Origin: Mesorhabditis belari
Taxonomy: Eukaryota; Nematoda; Chromadorea; Rhabditida; Rhabditidae
DNA: 64,000 nt
Assembly (NCBI GenBank): GCA_958450365.1
Contig: CAUEEP010000735.1
Location: 315,501-379,500 of the forward strand
Reading direction: 5' to 3'
Positions 1-11,087 of the stretch are shown here, in pieces. The notes beneath the pieces were generated by a model that was not told where the DNA came from, did no database searches, and worked only from the letters and a program-made list of their open reading frames with translations. Positions within the stretch are counted from its first letter, which is position 1; the number at the start of each line of letters is the position of its first letter. The position numbers and the translations under genes were made by a program.

Positions 1-1133
1 TATTCATTATCGGATTCCGTAGAATTTCTTTTACTCCACATCTCGGTTTTTTCATTTCTTTTCTTGTTATCTCATCAAGTAAACCAGTCAACGGAAGATT
101 AAAATTCTTTTGAAATCGCCTGGAAAAGAAGAATTGAGGATGCGCCAGAACAAGGTTGCACAGAATACAGTTACCTGACTACTTTGGTTCAGTTACCTGA
201 CTACTTTGATTCAGTTACCAGACTACTTTGGTTCAGTTACCAGACTACTTTGGTTCAGTTACCAGACTACTTTGATTCAGTTGCCTGACTACTTTGGTTC
301 AGTTACCTGACTACTTTGGTTCAGTTACCAGACTACTTTGATTCAGTTGCCTGACTACTTTGGTTCAGTTACCTGACTACTTTGATTCAGTTACCAGACT
401 ACTTTGATTCAGTTACCAGACTACTTTGATTCAGTTACCTGACTACTTTGGTTCAGTTGCCCACGTTTCTCAAAGGCTACTAAGTGTATGCAAAAATTCT
501 TCGAGCTGTAGCTGTACTTTGTGCTCTAATTTGGAGACTTTTCTTCCTGGTGCACTCAGCTGTCCTTACTTTTAAAACCCCGTTTTAGTTACTCAATTTT
601 AGCTGCTCCAGCTGCTCCAGGTCCATTTGGGTGTATTTTATGCTCAGATTTGTAAACGCACCCTTTCTGGCACAGCAAATTCTTCATGTTTCTCAAAACA
701 GCAAAGTCTTGTTGTAAGAAAAATGAAGAATTCAGTGCATCAGAAAGGATGCGTTTACAAATGAGCTTGAGCACAAAGTACACCAACTAGTCAGTTTCTC
801 AAAAGTTGGGTAATTGAACCGGGTTTCAAGGTAAGTTGTGGTCTGCCAGAAAAGTTGTGGTCTGCCAGAAAGGGAGCGTCTACAAAAGCTTAAAGTCCAC
901 TAACCTAATTGCTTTTCTCGTCATTTCTTCATTATTTTTCACATCTTCTCCATATCCCAAATGATTCTCATAATATCCAAATTGGAAAAGAAAATCTTTC
1001 GCAAATCGATCAATTGGAGTTGAGGCTGATACAGGAAAAGCTAAATTTTTAAATTTTATAAGAAAAGTTTTTAAAAAAACAAACATTTTACATTTGCTAT
1101 CAAATATCCAATAGTGAATAGGTGATAAAACAT
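1..1133 (-). CDS. Matrix metalloproteinase (matrixin), 5' part; runs off the left edge
   Basis: Secreted zinc metalloprotease of the matrixin family, which cuts extracellular matrix proteins. Three exons read on the minus strand: 1133-1085 (hydrophobic start MFYHLFTIGYLIA, a likely signal peptide), 1040-905 and 119-1, joined by introns of 44 and 785 bp with GT-AG ends and consistent phases. Exon 2 encodes the peptidoglycan-binding-like prodomain helices (FAKDFLFQFGYY, then EEMTRKAIR). Exon 3 continues RFQKNFNLPLTGLLDE and reaches the cysteine switch KKPRCGV, whose cysteine caps the catalytic zinc in the inactive enzyme. The catalytic HExxH domain must lie beyond the left edge. The family call rests on the prodomain plus cysteine switch and is strong; the choice of exon 1 is less certain. 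Confidence 0.85.
170..465. repeat. 22-bp minisatellite in the metalloproteinase intron
   Basis: About 13 tandem copies of a 22-bp unit (TTCAGTTACCTGACTACTTTGG with C/A and G/A variants). It lies wholly inside the second intron of the matrixin gene. Confidence 0.95.
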
Positions 1134-1630
1134 TTTTAAAGAAATAATTTCAATATTTCCCTTGATCTTTATCAATTTCCTGTTTTTCCGGAAAATTTCA
1201 TGATAAACAAATGCTTTCCAGAATTGTTTATAAACTGGTGAAAGCGTTTTTTTTGAGAACAAATTCTCAACAATTATGTTTTGATGAAGAATTGAGCACT
1301 AAAGCACTGCGCGCTAAAGTCAGACCATAATGCTGGTCTTGTATTTCGTTTTTTCCTTTGCAAACATTAAATTCAATGAAAATTTCTTTAGGCAAAAATT
1401 TATCCCAAACAATAAGCACCATCGTTTTCTATAAAATCCCTCCAAAGTTGTGTTGAGATTGCGGACCCGCTTATCGAAGAACTCTTGATTCTATGATTGA
1501 AAGAAGTCGGTCACTCAAATCTCGACCTCTTTTGCATTCTTAAACTGGCAATTCACAAGGGAATGTTGTATTGAACTGAAGAGATGAAAATCAGACATAT
1601 AACAGAAAAGCTCAAGCTAAGTTGATTCAG

Positions 1631-1825
1631 GCGAATAGAGAGACGGAGCTCCGCGCCGATCGCGTGAAACGGGCCACATGTCTGCAATGGAATGGCGGTG
1701 ACGCGTGCCGCAAGAAGTGCCAGGGAATGGTCAGCTCGTGCACGGGAAAGCGCTACACCACTGGGCATTGTGAAATGTCGTGGACGGTTGCCACTTGCAT
1801 TTGCAAGCCGTACTGTGCCGTGTGA
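1631..1825 (+). CDS. ABF-type defensin-like peptide, mature exon (first exon not found)
   Basis: Final exon of a secreted antimicrobial-type peptide. It starts after a good acceptor (GTTGATTCAG) and encodes a short propeptide ending in the furin-like site RVKR, then a mature part with eight cysteines spaced C-x8-C-x3-C-x6-C-x9-C-x7-C-x-C-x3-C. That is the cysteine-stabilised alpha/beta layout of nematode ABF/ASABF defensins (CxxxC helix motif, CxC strand motif). The stop is TGA at 1823-1825. The signal-peptide exon was not found in 1262-1630: an ATG near 1330 opens a hydrophobic stretch but offers no clean donor. It is divergent from the metalloproteinase gene. It shares propeptide cleavage and fold with the defensin at 52.0 kb. 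Confidence 0.7.
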   Translation, partial: ANRETELRADRVKRATCLQWNGGDACRKKCQGMVSSCTGKRYTTGHCEMSWTVATCICKPYCAV

Positions 1826-2607
1826 TTTGCCTAGGAAACCTTTATCCACACTTTACACCTATCTTCGCTTGTTTTTCACACACTGTATTACTGTATCATT
1901 TCTTGTATAAATTACGGAACTGGGCAGCGTTTTTTGTAAATATATCCCGAGAAGCTTATGCTTTGTAAAACTTTCTGTAAATAGTGCTACTTTTTGAATG
2001 ATAAATTGTATCGATCTTTGTTTGTTTGTTGTATTCGAAATTTTCGAATTGCTTTTTGGCTTCTATACTTCTAATTGTCGAACAAAACAAAACGTTCAAA
2101 TGTAACAAAACGATTGTTTGTTTTATTGTTTTGTTTTAATTGTTGTTTTAATTGTTGTTTTAATTGTTTTAAGTAAAGTTACCGTAACTACTGTAGTAGT
2201 ACCCCACCGCCCTCGTACAGTCGCGTAGTCGCAAAAGTTTTTTAGTATTTAATTTTTTGTCAAAGCGCCCGTACTTTCAAAAAATGCGTCTTTGGTATCA
2301 AAAAATAGCTGAAATTAAGGGCTATTTTTTGATACCCAAGCCCGCTTTGTAGCATAAACCAGTGTCGAGAAAAACTCGTTCAAAGCAAAGACTACGCAAC
2401 ACTCCGCACCGTCATTATGGGGGTGGGCGACTATTACAGTATTTACGGTAAAGGCAATTTTATTCGTGACTTTTATACTCAATACCCAACAATCTCGATT
2501 CATTAAAGCCAATCATTTAAAAGAGTTTAAAAACAGCTTTACATTTGAAAAATTTCATCGATTAACAGTTTATTCATCTTGCCAAAGCACATCATGTTTC
2601 TGATGCT
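1826..2607. other. Intergenic: AT-rich spacer with one MITE
   Basis: The 3' flank of the defensin exon holds T/GTTTT-rich low-complexity sequence (about 2090-2175), then the MITE at 2179-2452, then the 3' flank of the kinase gene. I see no further gene. Confidence 0.6.
2179..2452. mobile_element. MITE, family with ACCGTAAATACTGTAATAG ends
   Basis: A 274-bp non-coding element bounded by inverted ends, ACCGTAACTACTGTAGTAGT on the left and ATTACAGTATTTACGGTA on the right. The interior has a second palindrome (TATCAAAAAATAGCTGAAAT against GGGCTATTTTTTGATA). Nearly the same interior occurs at 47087-47352, and a very short relative is at 15984-16124, so this is a dispersed family. No transposase is encoded. 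Confidence 0.85.
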
Positions 2608-5481
2608 TCAGAAACTCGTTGATGGAGACTCTTCTTCACCAGTTTCTTCTTTCATTTGCCAAATCAGTTGGCGCAGCTTTTCTGATAGAATCAAAGAAAT
2701 CTCACGATTGATATCAGCTCTTTGACGCTTTTTATTGATCATGAAAATGAGCTGGATTAATTGCTGCAAGATTGTTTCCCAAAAATCACTGCTGGGGTTA
2801 GATTGAGCTGGCAAAGACGAGAGTTGAGCCTTTCCGCTCGCTGAAGCCGTTCTGGGGCATTGAATCTGTTCTATTGTATCTACAACATTTGAGATCGTTA
2901 TTGATAGATCCATCAACTTTTGAGTCAACTGGTCAGCTGCGAGAACGTTGTTTTGTTTTAGCACCTGGCTTTCAACCTTTACTCCCAATTCTCCATCTTC
3001 CAGCCTTTCAATGATATCATTATCCGTTGAAGCTGTTGAAGTAGATAGAGTGACTGAATGCGGAAGACTAATACTACTGTGATTAGAAGATGATGAAGTA
3101 GAAACAACAATATCTGGAATCTGGCTCGCCACACCTTTCCTTGTAAGCAATTGCTCAACATCTGACAGCTTTTGAGTCATATTTTCACTGGTTGACATCA
3201 TTGAGGAGGAATTGGAGTGAGTGGAAAGTGTGACGAATGGAGTAAGACTGATATGTTTGTGACTGGAAGATAAGGAAGAATTTATGGAAGTGGTTGGAAG
3301 ATCTTCGGATACTGAGGACTTTTCGAATCCTTTTGGAATCTCTGGCTCTAGCATCGCATCAAAATCTAGGTGTTTCATTGAAGTTGGCTCTTGTTTCGCA
3401 AATGGTTTAAATTCTCGCTTTGAGTAGTCGCTCACATAGGCCTAAATTTGGTTTTATCAGACTTCTAGAAAGATTTTCTCGTTTGCTCAAGCTCAAGTCA
3501 GTTCCTGATTTGATAGTGAGCCGGAAAATCTCCTCTGAAACAAGTATCTGTTAGAGTAATGACTATTCTTGATTCCTGCGCTATGGTTGATATAAATCTG
3601 CATAAGTTTTAGTAATTACACTTGAAAATTAGTTCACTGAATTCTATCTACCTATGTGCAAAGCTATAATAAAGCCTTACCACTTGAATGGACAACAAAT
3701 CCTCGTGGATCTCACTCGCTACCGGTCGACGGGTCACATTTTGAATCAAACACCTAATCGGGCCATTTATTGCCAACTTTGGTCTCTTACTTTCTCACAA
3801 TCCCCGCAAATGGATGATCAGTTTCTAGTTTTGGTGGTTTCAGTTCCCATTTTCGACTCAATTCTTCCAATCTTCCTTGCCCTGATTCCTTTTTGAAACA
3901 GTGTCTAAAATGGGATCAATAAAATCGAAAATGATTAGAGGTTTTATTTTTCCTGACGCAACGCAATTCTGATCAGGTCAGAATGACCTAGTATGTACCA
4001 GAAAATCGAACCAAAGAGCGCCACGTCATGTGGCGCTCTTTGGTTCGCCACGTCATGGCGGCGCCACGAATTCCAAATCTTATGCAATTTTTTTTGCAAT
4101 TCTTCAAGAAAAGTACTGTAACAGCTAGTTTTAAGGCTATTTAGAAAATCTTTTTCTATAAAATCTCTTTTTTATCTTAGCTTAATCTCTTTAGTTAATT
4201 TGAGACCAACTTTCTAGCGAACATCTCCCACATAACCACACCGGTTGACCAGACATCATTGCGTCGACTATTCTAAGTATTTAATATAAGTCAATAAACT
4301 AAAATTTCCTGTAAAATGTGTAATTAGATGTGTATTAGACGTGACGGAGTCCATTCTGATCCAATCCATTCCAATACTTATGGGATAACTGGTGACTAGG
4401 AATGGGCTAGCGTTGAGACAACGTTAGTACCCAAAAGAAAAATGGTGTAAAGAAGAGTTTACCTAGTCTATTATTACTGGCTTTTGATGTTAATCAGAAG
4501 CTGCTATCAACTGTAAGTATCAACAGTAAGTACCAATTGTAAGTACCAGCTGTAAGTACCAGCTGTAAGTACCAGCTGTAAGTACCAACTGTAAGTATCA
4601 ACTGTAAGTACCAATTGCAAGTACCAGCTGTAAGTACCAGCTGTAAGTACCAACTGTAAGTACCAACTGTAAGTATCAACTGTAAGTATCAACTGTAAGT
4701 ACCCAAACATCACTCACAAATCTCTTTTTCCACAACTCGGGCGCTCGGTACCGTTCAGTGCCTTGTTGTCTCTCCGTGCAACCTGACTCTTCCTCGATTC
4801 GCGTTAAATCGAAATCCCCAAGTTTGATGCGAAAATCAATAGTCAAAAATAAACTGTAATGGGGACAGTTTTTCATAATAAATAGGAATAGCTTTTCAAA
4901 CTTTGCTGGTTTAACATCTCCATGTCGGATATTCTTTGAGTGCATAAAGGTAAGGCCTTCAAAAGTATCAATCGACCATTCAATCACCGTGTGATCGGTG
5001 AAGCTGTAGTTTGGATTGAAGATTACTAAAGTTTTTTTAAAGCAAGTTTGTCAGCATAAGCCAGCCATCAGCATAAGCCAGCCATCAGCTTAAGCCAGCC
5101 AAACTAACCTTCATCTAATGATCCATTCGGCAAATATTCAAGAACAATCACTTGATAGTGATTGTGATTCTCTTGATGTTCAAAGTGGCCTTTGAATTCG
5201 ACGATGTTTTTGTGAATCAGCATCTTCAATGCCCTCAATTCTTGCGTAACAGCGGCAAGATTTTGTTTAGACATTAGAGGATCGCCTCCGTTGATCACAA
5301 AGCATTTCATAGCGATTTGGCTGAATTGGATTTACAATGAAAGACAGGTTATGAAGCAAAGTAGTTAAAAAACATTTATTCATTCATTTCAAACAGCTCA
5401 CCATTTAGTATTCACTTGAACAAATCGATACTTTTGATTGCCACACGTTGTTTGTACTTTAAAGCCATCTTTGAAGTTCAT
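2608..5481 (-). CDS. Divergent protein kinase with long Ser/Thr-rich C-terminal tail (kinase A)
   Basis: Eight exons: 5481-5402, 5320-5109, 5025-4902, 4853-4718, 4272-4211, 3904-3791, 3753-3681, 3441-2608. All junctions are GT-AG and phases agree, giving about 544 residues. Visible kinase features: beta-3 lysine in QIAMKCF, alpha-C glutamate in VTQELRAL, hinge IVLEYLPNGSL, catalytic loop HGDVKPAN, KLGDFDLT in place of DFG, TERYRAPEL (APE intact), NDVWSTGVVMWEM and the C-lobe arginine in QNVTRRPVAS. Oddities: no recognisable glycine-rich loop (TTCGNQKYRFVQV instead), HRD has become HGD, and DFG has become DFD. The last exon (about 277 residues) is rich in Ser/Thr/Gln and has no domain I recognise. 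Activity is uncertain; it may be a pseudokinase. It is paralogous to the kinase at 25.6-27.0 kb. Confidence 0.82.
4505..4705. repeat. 13-bp minisatellite in an intron of kinase A
   Basis: About 15 copies of CTGTAAGTACCAG and close variants, inside the intron between exons 4 and 5 (4717-4273). Each unit contains GTAAGT-like sequence on the plus strand, that is, antisense to the gene. Confidence 0.95.
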
Positions 5482-6714
5482 TTTCTATATATTATTGTAT
5501 ATTTTCAGTGGATCGAAATGCAAATTTCAGAAAATTTCGGAACGAAACGAAATTGGCAGAAGTTTTTGAAGCTAGCAAGCGTTTTTCTTATCACAAAACT
5601 TGCAAAAGGTTAATTCAGCAAAATGAGACAAAATTGTGTGTAGACATAAAAATTCTAAGCACCAGCTCATTATAGTTTCAATAACAGTCTAGTTACGTTT
5701 TCTTAGATAACAAACAGACTTTGTAACCTCAAAAGCCGCATAAATAAACTATGAACTTTGCAATCTTGTACCTGTGTATCTGTGTTTCTTAAAACTGAAT
5801 TGAAATCCAAAAATGATTCAATGAGTACAGCACAATTCTTCTAAGCGTTAAAGACTCCAAATCTATCAACTTTTACCTTCTAAAGTTGTCCTCACCGTCT
5901 TCACAAGTGTTCAATGCTTGTCCCATTGCTGTGTTATTTCCAAGTTCCAGTCCAATATGGCTCACATGTCTCCGACAAGTCTGAATTTTGAAGATAAGGA
6001 TTTTTTTTGAGCTGCAAACTGTATAGTTCAAACACTTGTATCCAGTTTTAAGTAAAGGCAAGCATCTTTGTTCAATCGGGTTTGGTAAGGACAACTGTAG
6101 ACGGTAAAAGTTGATAGATTTGAAGTCTTTAACGTTTAGAAGAATTAGATCACAGATATCTTAAACATTGAATTGATATTGTCATAATTAGCTACAGTAG
6201 TTCTTATCATTGGAACTAGTAGAGCTATTTAAGCCAACTTCACGAGACCAAATACTTTTTAAATCACTTAAAAGTGGAATTGAGTACGTTAGAGCCAATG
6301 AATCGTAAATGTTTTCGGCGCTATTAAGGTTCGGGGGCACTTTTTTTTCTTCAAAACCACTTTTTCTGAGGTAGAAAGGGAAATGGAGTGTAGCTGAATG
6401 CACGGCAACCAGGCTCTGCTACTGCTCGTATTATGAAGCCATCGATGATAATTTTGCCCAGCCGGTTGAATCTACTCGAAAATCACTCAGTTGTGCAGGT
6501 TTGGGAGAGATCCCTTGAGAAGATCCTAGTTTATACCGTTAAACCGAAACCGGTGCAATGGCTGAAGATTGAGATTGATTTGGAAGTGATTTGAGAATTC
6601 AAATCGATATGCAAACAGCCTTCTTTCTTGTGTGTTTTATCAATTCTTGATGTTTTATTACTCTCCATGCTTTATATTTGTACAAATGGCTTGAAATCAA
6701 ACGACTAATTTTCT
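5482..6714. other. Intergenic between kinase A and cellulase
   Basis: Holds the promoter side of kinase A and, at 5825-6155, an element with long inverted ends. A 53-codon ATG reading frame at 6433-6594 (plus) has no recognisable similarity or splice context and is not called a gene. Otherwise nothing seen. Confidence 0.5.
5825..6155. repeat. Inverted-repeat element with about 45-bp arms
   Basis: The sequence around 5828-5878 (CTAAGCGTTAAAGACTCCAA, ATCTATCAACTTTTACC) recurs as its reverse complement at about 6098-6150. The roughly 220-bp middle can be read as open on the minus strand with cysteines, but the flanking palindrome argues for a small mobile or foldback element. Confidence 0.6.
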
Positions 6715-8440
6715 TTAGCACTTTGTATAGCTAATGACTGAAGCTGAAGGAGTGCCAGTTCCCGATCCGACAAATCCAGAATCTTGATAAGTTCCTGATG
6801 GTTGAATGTTCACCCAAGAAGGCAAAACCCAGGCACTGCCGCTTGGATCAAAGTTCCAGTGATTGTCCCTGTTGAGCTGTAAAGAAGTTGATAAAGCTAT
6901 GGCTTCTGAATTCTTCAAATCTTGGCTTTAAAACACTTACCCCATTTAAATTGAGCTGGAAAGTGGCTCCACAGATCGCATGAGAGCCAGTGTTTTGGAA
7001 AACCAATTTATATTGAGCTCCGTTACCCCAAGAGTTGACTGATACGACTGAGACGAGGAGACCAGATGAGCCATTTTTACGACGAGGAGTTGTATTCGGT
7101 CGATTGGTTTGAGGCGGCGATGTTTGTCGTGGGTTCGAGACACCGGAGCAAGCAATTCCTAAATTCCAATTCACTTGCAAGATTTTCTGATTAGCCAACC
7201 ATTTTCTTGATCTCTCATTCTGTTCTTTACGAATCGCCCGGAAGTGGTTAGACGAGAGTCATCTCCGACTTGCTGTGCTGTGGTTCCCGGTTTAAGAGCT
7301 GCAGATCCTTCAGCTTTGTCCGAAATAGCCCAGTTGACATAGGAAATTTTGTTGTCCTCCAAGAAAGTGTACCAATCATTGGATGATTGTTGATCAACTT
7401 GGCCATCACCAGTATGTTCCACCGTTCCGTATTCAGTGACAAAGATTGGAAGTCCCTACAATGATCAACTTTGTTGAAAGCAATTAGTTTGCTTGATTAC
7501 CTGGTTCAACGCCGTCTGAGCTTTATCCCTCAAGTATTGCTTATGTGTGGCAGCATAGTAGTGAAGAGTGTACATCAAATTGCTTCCACTCAATGGATTA
7601 CCAGCAGCCACATCAACATCCTAATCGCTTTTAGTATTGGACTTTTACTCTCTCTACCTGTGACCATGTTGGTGTTCCCAAAATGATAACATTTTTTTGA
7701 TCATTTGCCCGGATTGCGTTGACAACTTGTTGATGATAAGGCTTGATGACAGTCGTCCAATCAACTTGTAGAGGTTCGTTGAAAGTCTCGTAGATGACAT
7801 TTGGATAGGAGGCGTATTTTTGGGAAACGGCTGAGAAGAAAGAGACTGCTGCGCTGGCATGGTTCTAGAATTGCAAGAGTAACTTTTCTGGCAAAACAAG
7901 TCCAAGGCCAGACCTGGCTTTAGTACACCCAGATCTGAAATGAAGTCAACCCTCGGACTTGGGTTGACTTTGCTTCGGGCCCGGAGCACAAGAACCTGGA
8001 TCCGAGGTCTCCCTGGCTTCAGGCTTGACCTGGAAAGTCAGATCTGGACCTGGCTTCAGGCTGAGCTCTTACCTGGAACTTTAGGGTCTAACAGCTGAAC
8101 TAACTTGTGCATTGTGATCATGCCAATCAATGATCACATAAATCCCCGCATCAATTGCGGCATCCACAACTGCGTAGAGCTTGGCCAGTTCAGCCTTTCG
8201 TGTGGTCGGATTATTCAAGTATCCGCCCTGTTTCGCTTCGACACCCATCGCCGCACGGACGACATTCGCGTTCCAAGAGCATTTCAAAGCCTGAAACGGA
8301 TGGATAATCGATACGCCAAAAGTCTAATACTTGAATAGTAGCCTTATTGTAGAAAGTGGATCCCTCAGTCCATTGAGACCAGAAAAGGGACATTCCATGT
8401 AGTGCGACTTTTTGTCCATTTGCACCGACAAGGTTTTTGC
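6715..8440 (-). CDS. GH5 endo-beta-1,4-glucanase (cellulase) with C-terminal CBM2; signal exon missing
   Basis: Secreted cellulase that cuts beta-1,4 bonds of cellulose. Seven exons are readable: 8440-8331, 8290-8105, 7864-7658, 7620-7501, 7455-7200, 7173-6941, 6876-6715, in consistent phase (about 423 residues). The GH5 domain begins KNLVGANGQKVALHGMSLFW and includes CSWNANVVRAAMGVE, IIDWHDHNAQ, the acid/base glutamate in YETFNEPLQ and the nucleophile in FVTEYGT. A short Pro/Thr/Asn linker (exon 6) leads to a CBM2 cellulose-binding module (YKLVFQNTG to the final SYTKC). Nematode GH5 genes of this type are thought to descend from bacterial transfer. The first readable exon starts at an acceptor, so an upstream signal-peptide exon is expected. 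It may lie beyond, or be separated by, the repeat block at 8527-9172; I could not find it. Confidence 0.92.
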
Positions 8441-9559
8441 CTAGAATTGGAGAGTTTATGGTAGGCAGCAAAAGAGCTTAGGGTAGTCTTTTCCCGGTAG
8501 ATTTTGCAAAAGCCTAGCTATTGTACTATTTAGTTGGCAAATAATTCTTTTCGTTCCTTTTCGTGCTTCTGTTTAAAACCAACAAAGACATTAGTTGAAC
8601 TACGGTTTATTTCCTTAAAAAGATCAATTATTCTTCTGCAAAGTTACATTAAAACGGGTATAAAAAGTCTTATATCTAGTCCGTTTGTTGGTAAAAACTG
8701 TTTGAGAATCTAAATCTAATTTGAGAATCTAAATCTATCCGTATTATTCCAAGATTGCTAATATACTTTCAGCTACCTCATTTGTTTAAGTAGCTTTCAA
8801 CTTTCGAATAAAGTAATCAAAGTCATTAAACATTAATCATTAGTCGTTAATCATTAATCATTAATCGTTAATCATTAATCGTTAATCATTAATCGTTAAT
8901 CTTAATCAAAGTCAAAGCATGAAGCTTTAGTTCCAACTCTTGAATGCCGTTTACTTTACCTTATTCCCTTTTGAGATTATTTCTGAAGCTGTGAAACTAA
9001 TCTATCGATGGCTATCTATTTTCTATTGCCTATCACCCTAAGATTGTTTATTGTAAACTTTCAGCTTTTAATTGGTAAACTTAAATGTCGAATTTGGTAT
9101 CAAATTGGTATCAATTGGCATCGAAAACTTGCCTACAACTGAGAGTTGGCCGTATGGAGGAGCGGCGGCTTGTAGTCCGATCGCGAACACATACAAGAGG
9201 CATTTGGAAAGCATCTAAAAAATCAAATTCGATTTGCTAAGGATTGAAAAAAGAAAGATTTCAAATAAAATCCATAGTTGAATCTAACGAAAAACAAGTG
9301 ATCGAAAGATTTCTGACTGAAGAAGACCAAAATTTGTCTTAAATACCCGACACTGGGCACAAAGTTTTTTTCCAAAATTACACAAAATTTGTTTGTGTGA
9401 AAGTAAAGCAAAAGTTACACTTTGACAAGAAAAAAAGAGGGAAAAGAAGTAAAACGAACGAACTTTGTTTCTCATTTGACTTTAGAGACAATTTAGAGTC
9501 AACTGACCCTTAAGTAGTCGATTTCATCTCAAAATGTTTACCTAGACGCTTCCACCGTT
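8441..9559. other. Cellulase upstream region occupied by repeat DNA
   Basis: About 8527-8679 matches the left half of the mariner-type MITE family seen at 54751. 8680-9172 is a second copy of the element inserted at 24792-25188, here enlarged by TTAATCAT/TTAATCGT repeats (8838-8910). No signal-peptide exon was recognised. Confidence 0.55.
8680..9172. mobile_element. Unclassified insertion element, copy 1
   Basis: Matches 24792-25188 along its length, from TCCGTTTGTTGGTAAAAACT to TATGGAGGAGCGGCGGCTTG. It has no inverted ends and no coding frame. In copy 2 it is flanked by a 12-bp duplication; here only the left flank of the MITE remains. Confidence 0.6.
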
Positions 9560-9705
9560 CACGGACAAAGATTGGAAGTCCCTGCAATGATCAACTTTGT
9601 GGAAAGCATTTGGTTTGCTTGATTACCTGGTTCAACGCTGTCTGAGCTTTATCCCTCAAGTCTTGCTTATGTGTGGCGGCATAGTAGTGAAGAGTGTACA
9701 TCAGT
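9560..9705 (-). pseudogene. Cellulase gene fragment
   Basis: About 146 bp nearly identical to 7438-7590 of the cellulase gene, covering the end of exon 4, the intron and the start of exon 5. Nothing of the rest of the gene is present, so it is a scrap of a lost duplicate. Confidence 0.88.
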
Positions 9706-9778
9706 TTAAATGTTTACCCTACTGTATGACAGTCAAAAATTTTTAACAATTTTGAAGTTTTCATATTCAAAAATTGTC

Positions 9779-10700
9779 TCAAAAAAGAGATATTTCTCTA
9801 AACGAGTGAGATTGAGCGGGCAAAGACAAGAGTTGAGCCTTTCCGCTCGCTGAGGCCGTTCTGGGGCATTGAATCTGTTCTATTGTATCTACAACATTTG
9901 AGATCGTTATTGATAGATCCATCAACTTTTGAGTCAACTGGTCAGCTGCGAGAACGTTGTTTTGTTTTAGCCTGGCTTTCAACCTTTGTTCCCAATTCCC
10001 CATATTCCAGCCTTTCAATGATATCATTATCTGTTGAAGCTGTTGAAGTAGATAGAGTGACTGAATGCGGAAGACTAATACTACTGTGATTAGATGATGA
10101 TGCGGTAGAAACAACAATTTCTGGAATCTGGCTCGCCACACCTTTCCTTGTAAGCAATTGCTCAACATCTGACAGATTTTGAGTCATATTTTCACTGCTT
10201 GACATTATTGAGGAGGAATTGGAGTGAGAGGAAAGTGTGACCAATTGAGGAAGGCGGATATGGTTGTGACTGGAAGATAAGGAAGAATTTATGGAAGTGG
10301 TTGGAAGATCTTCGGATACTGAGGACTTTTCGAATCCTTTTGAAATCTCTGGCTCTAGCGTTGCATCAAAATCTACGTATTTCATTGAATTCAGTTCTTG
10401 TTTCAGAGATGGTTTAAATTCACGCTTTGAGTAGGCCTAAATTTGGTTTTATCAGAAATATGTAGCTATGTGTATTTAAAATATGTAGCTAGATGTGTAT
10501 TAAACGTGACCGAGTCCATTCTGATCCAATCCATTCCAGTACTTATGGGATAATTGGTGACTAAAACTGGGCTAGACAACGTTAGGGTACTAACGGTACT
10601 TTTGGGTACTAACGTTGAGATAACGTTAGTACCTACAAATGGTGTAAAGAAGAGTTTACCTAGTCTATTATGGCTGGCTTTTGATGTTAATCAGAAGCTG
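9779..10700 (-). pseudogene. Broken copy of the kinase A tail exon and an intron piece
   Basis: Minus-strand copy of exon 8 of kinase A, still preceded by the acceptor CCAAATTTAG, carrying a small deletion near 9970 that shifts the frame and cut short at about 9785 by unrelated sequence. Directly upstream (about 10495-10700) lies a copy of the kinase A intron segment 4325-4500. In the parent these two blocks are about 0.9 kb apart, so the copy also carries an internal deletion. Confidence 0.85.
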
Positions 10701-10976
10701 CAAGTACAAGCAAGCATTTGAAATAAGCGAGAAGATCCAATCGTACATATGGTTGTCTCCAACTTCTTGTCGCACAATAAACTCGGCTAAATAGCTTGAA
10801 AGGAAGTGCCTGGCAGTGTGCTCTGTGCTTTTTGTTCCTTCACTTCGCAGAACCCCAGAGACGCCCAGAAAACTACCGGCCGTTATGAGAAATGAGCCCA
10901 CATAACAGAAAAGTACCGAAAGAGCTAATAGAAAGAGGAATAGTTTAGAATTTATTGTTTTGAGAACTAAAATCAT
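10668..10976 (-). CDS. Hypothetical small hydrophobic protein (102 residues)
   Basis: Open frame from ATG at 10976 to a stop at 10668-10670. The N-terminus is strongly hydrophobic (KLFLFLLALSVLFCYVGSF), like a signal peptide or membrane segment. The middle part reads RHFLSSYLAEFIVRQEVGD. Its last codons overlap the copied kinase A intron, so the stop may be incidental. No family is recognised and it could be chance. Confidence 0.3.
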   Translation of the reverse strand: MILVLKTINSKLFLFLLALSVLFCYVGSFLITAGSFLGVSGVLRSEGTKSTEHTARHFLSSYLAEFIVRQEVGDNHMYDWIFSLISNACLYLQLLINIKSQP

Positions 10977-11087
10977 GAATTTGATGTTGAAGTCGAGAAT
11001 TTTGCATGCCAAGTATGAGATTCTGCGCGCTTTGTGGTAAAATAGATTTCTTTATTCTTTTAGATCAAAAATTCGATTAAAATATTC

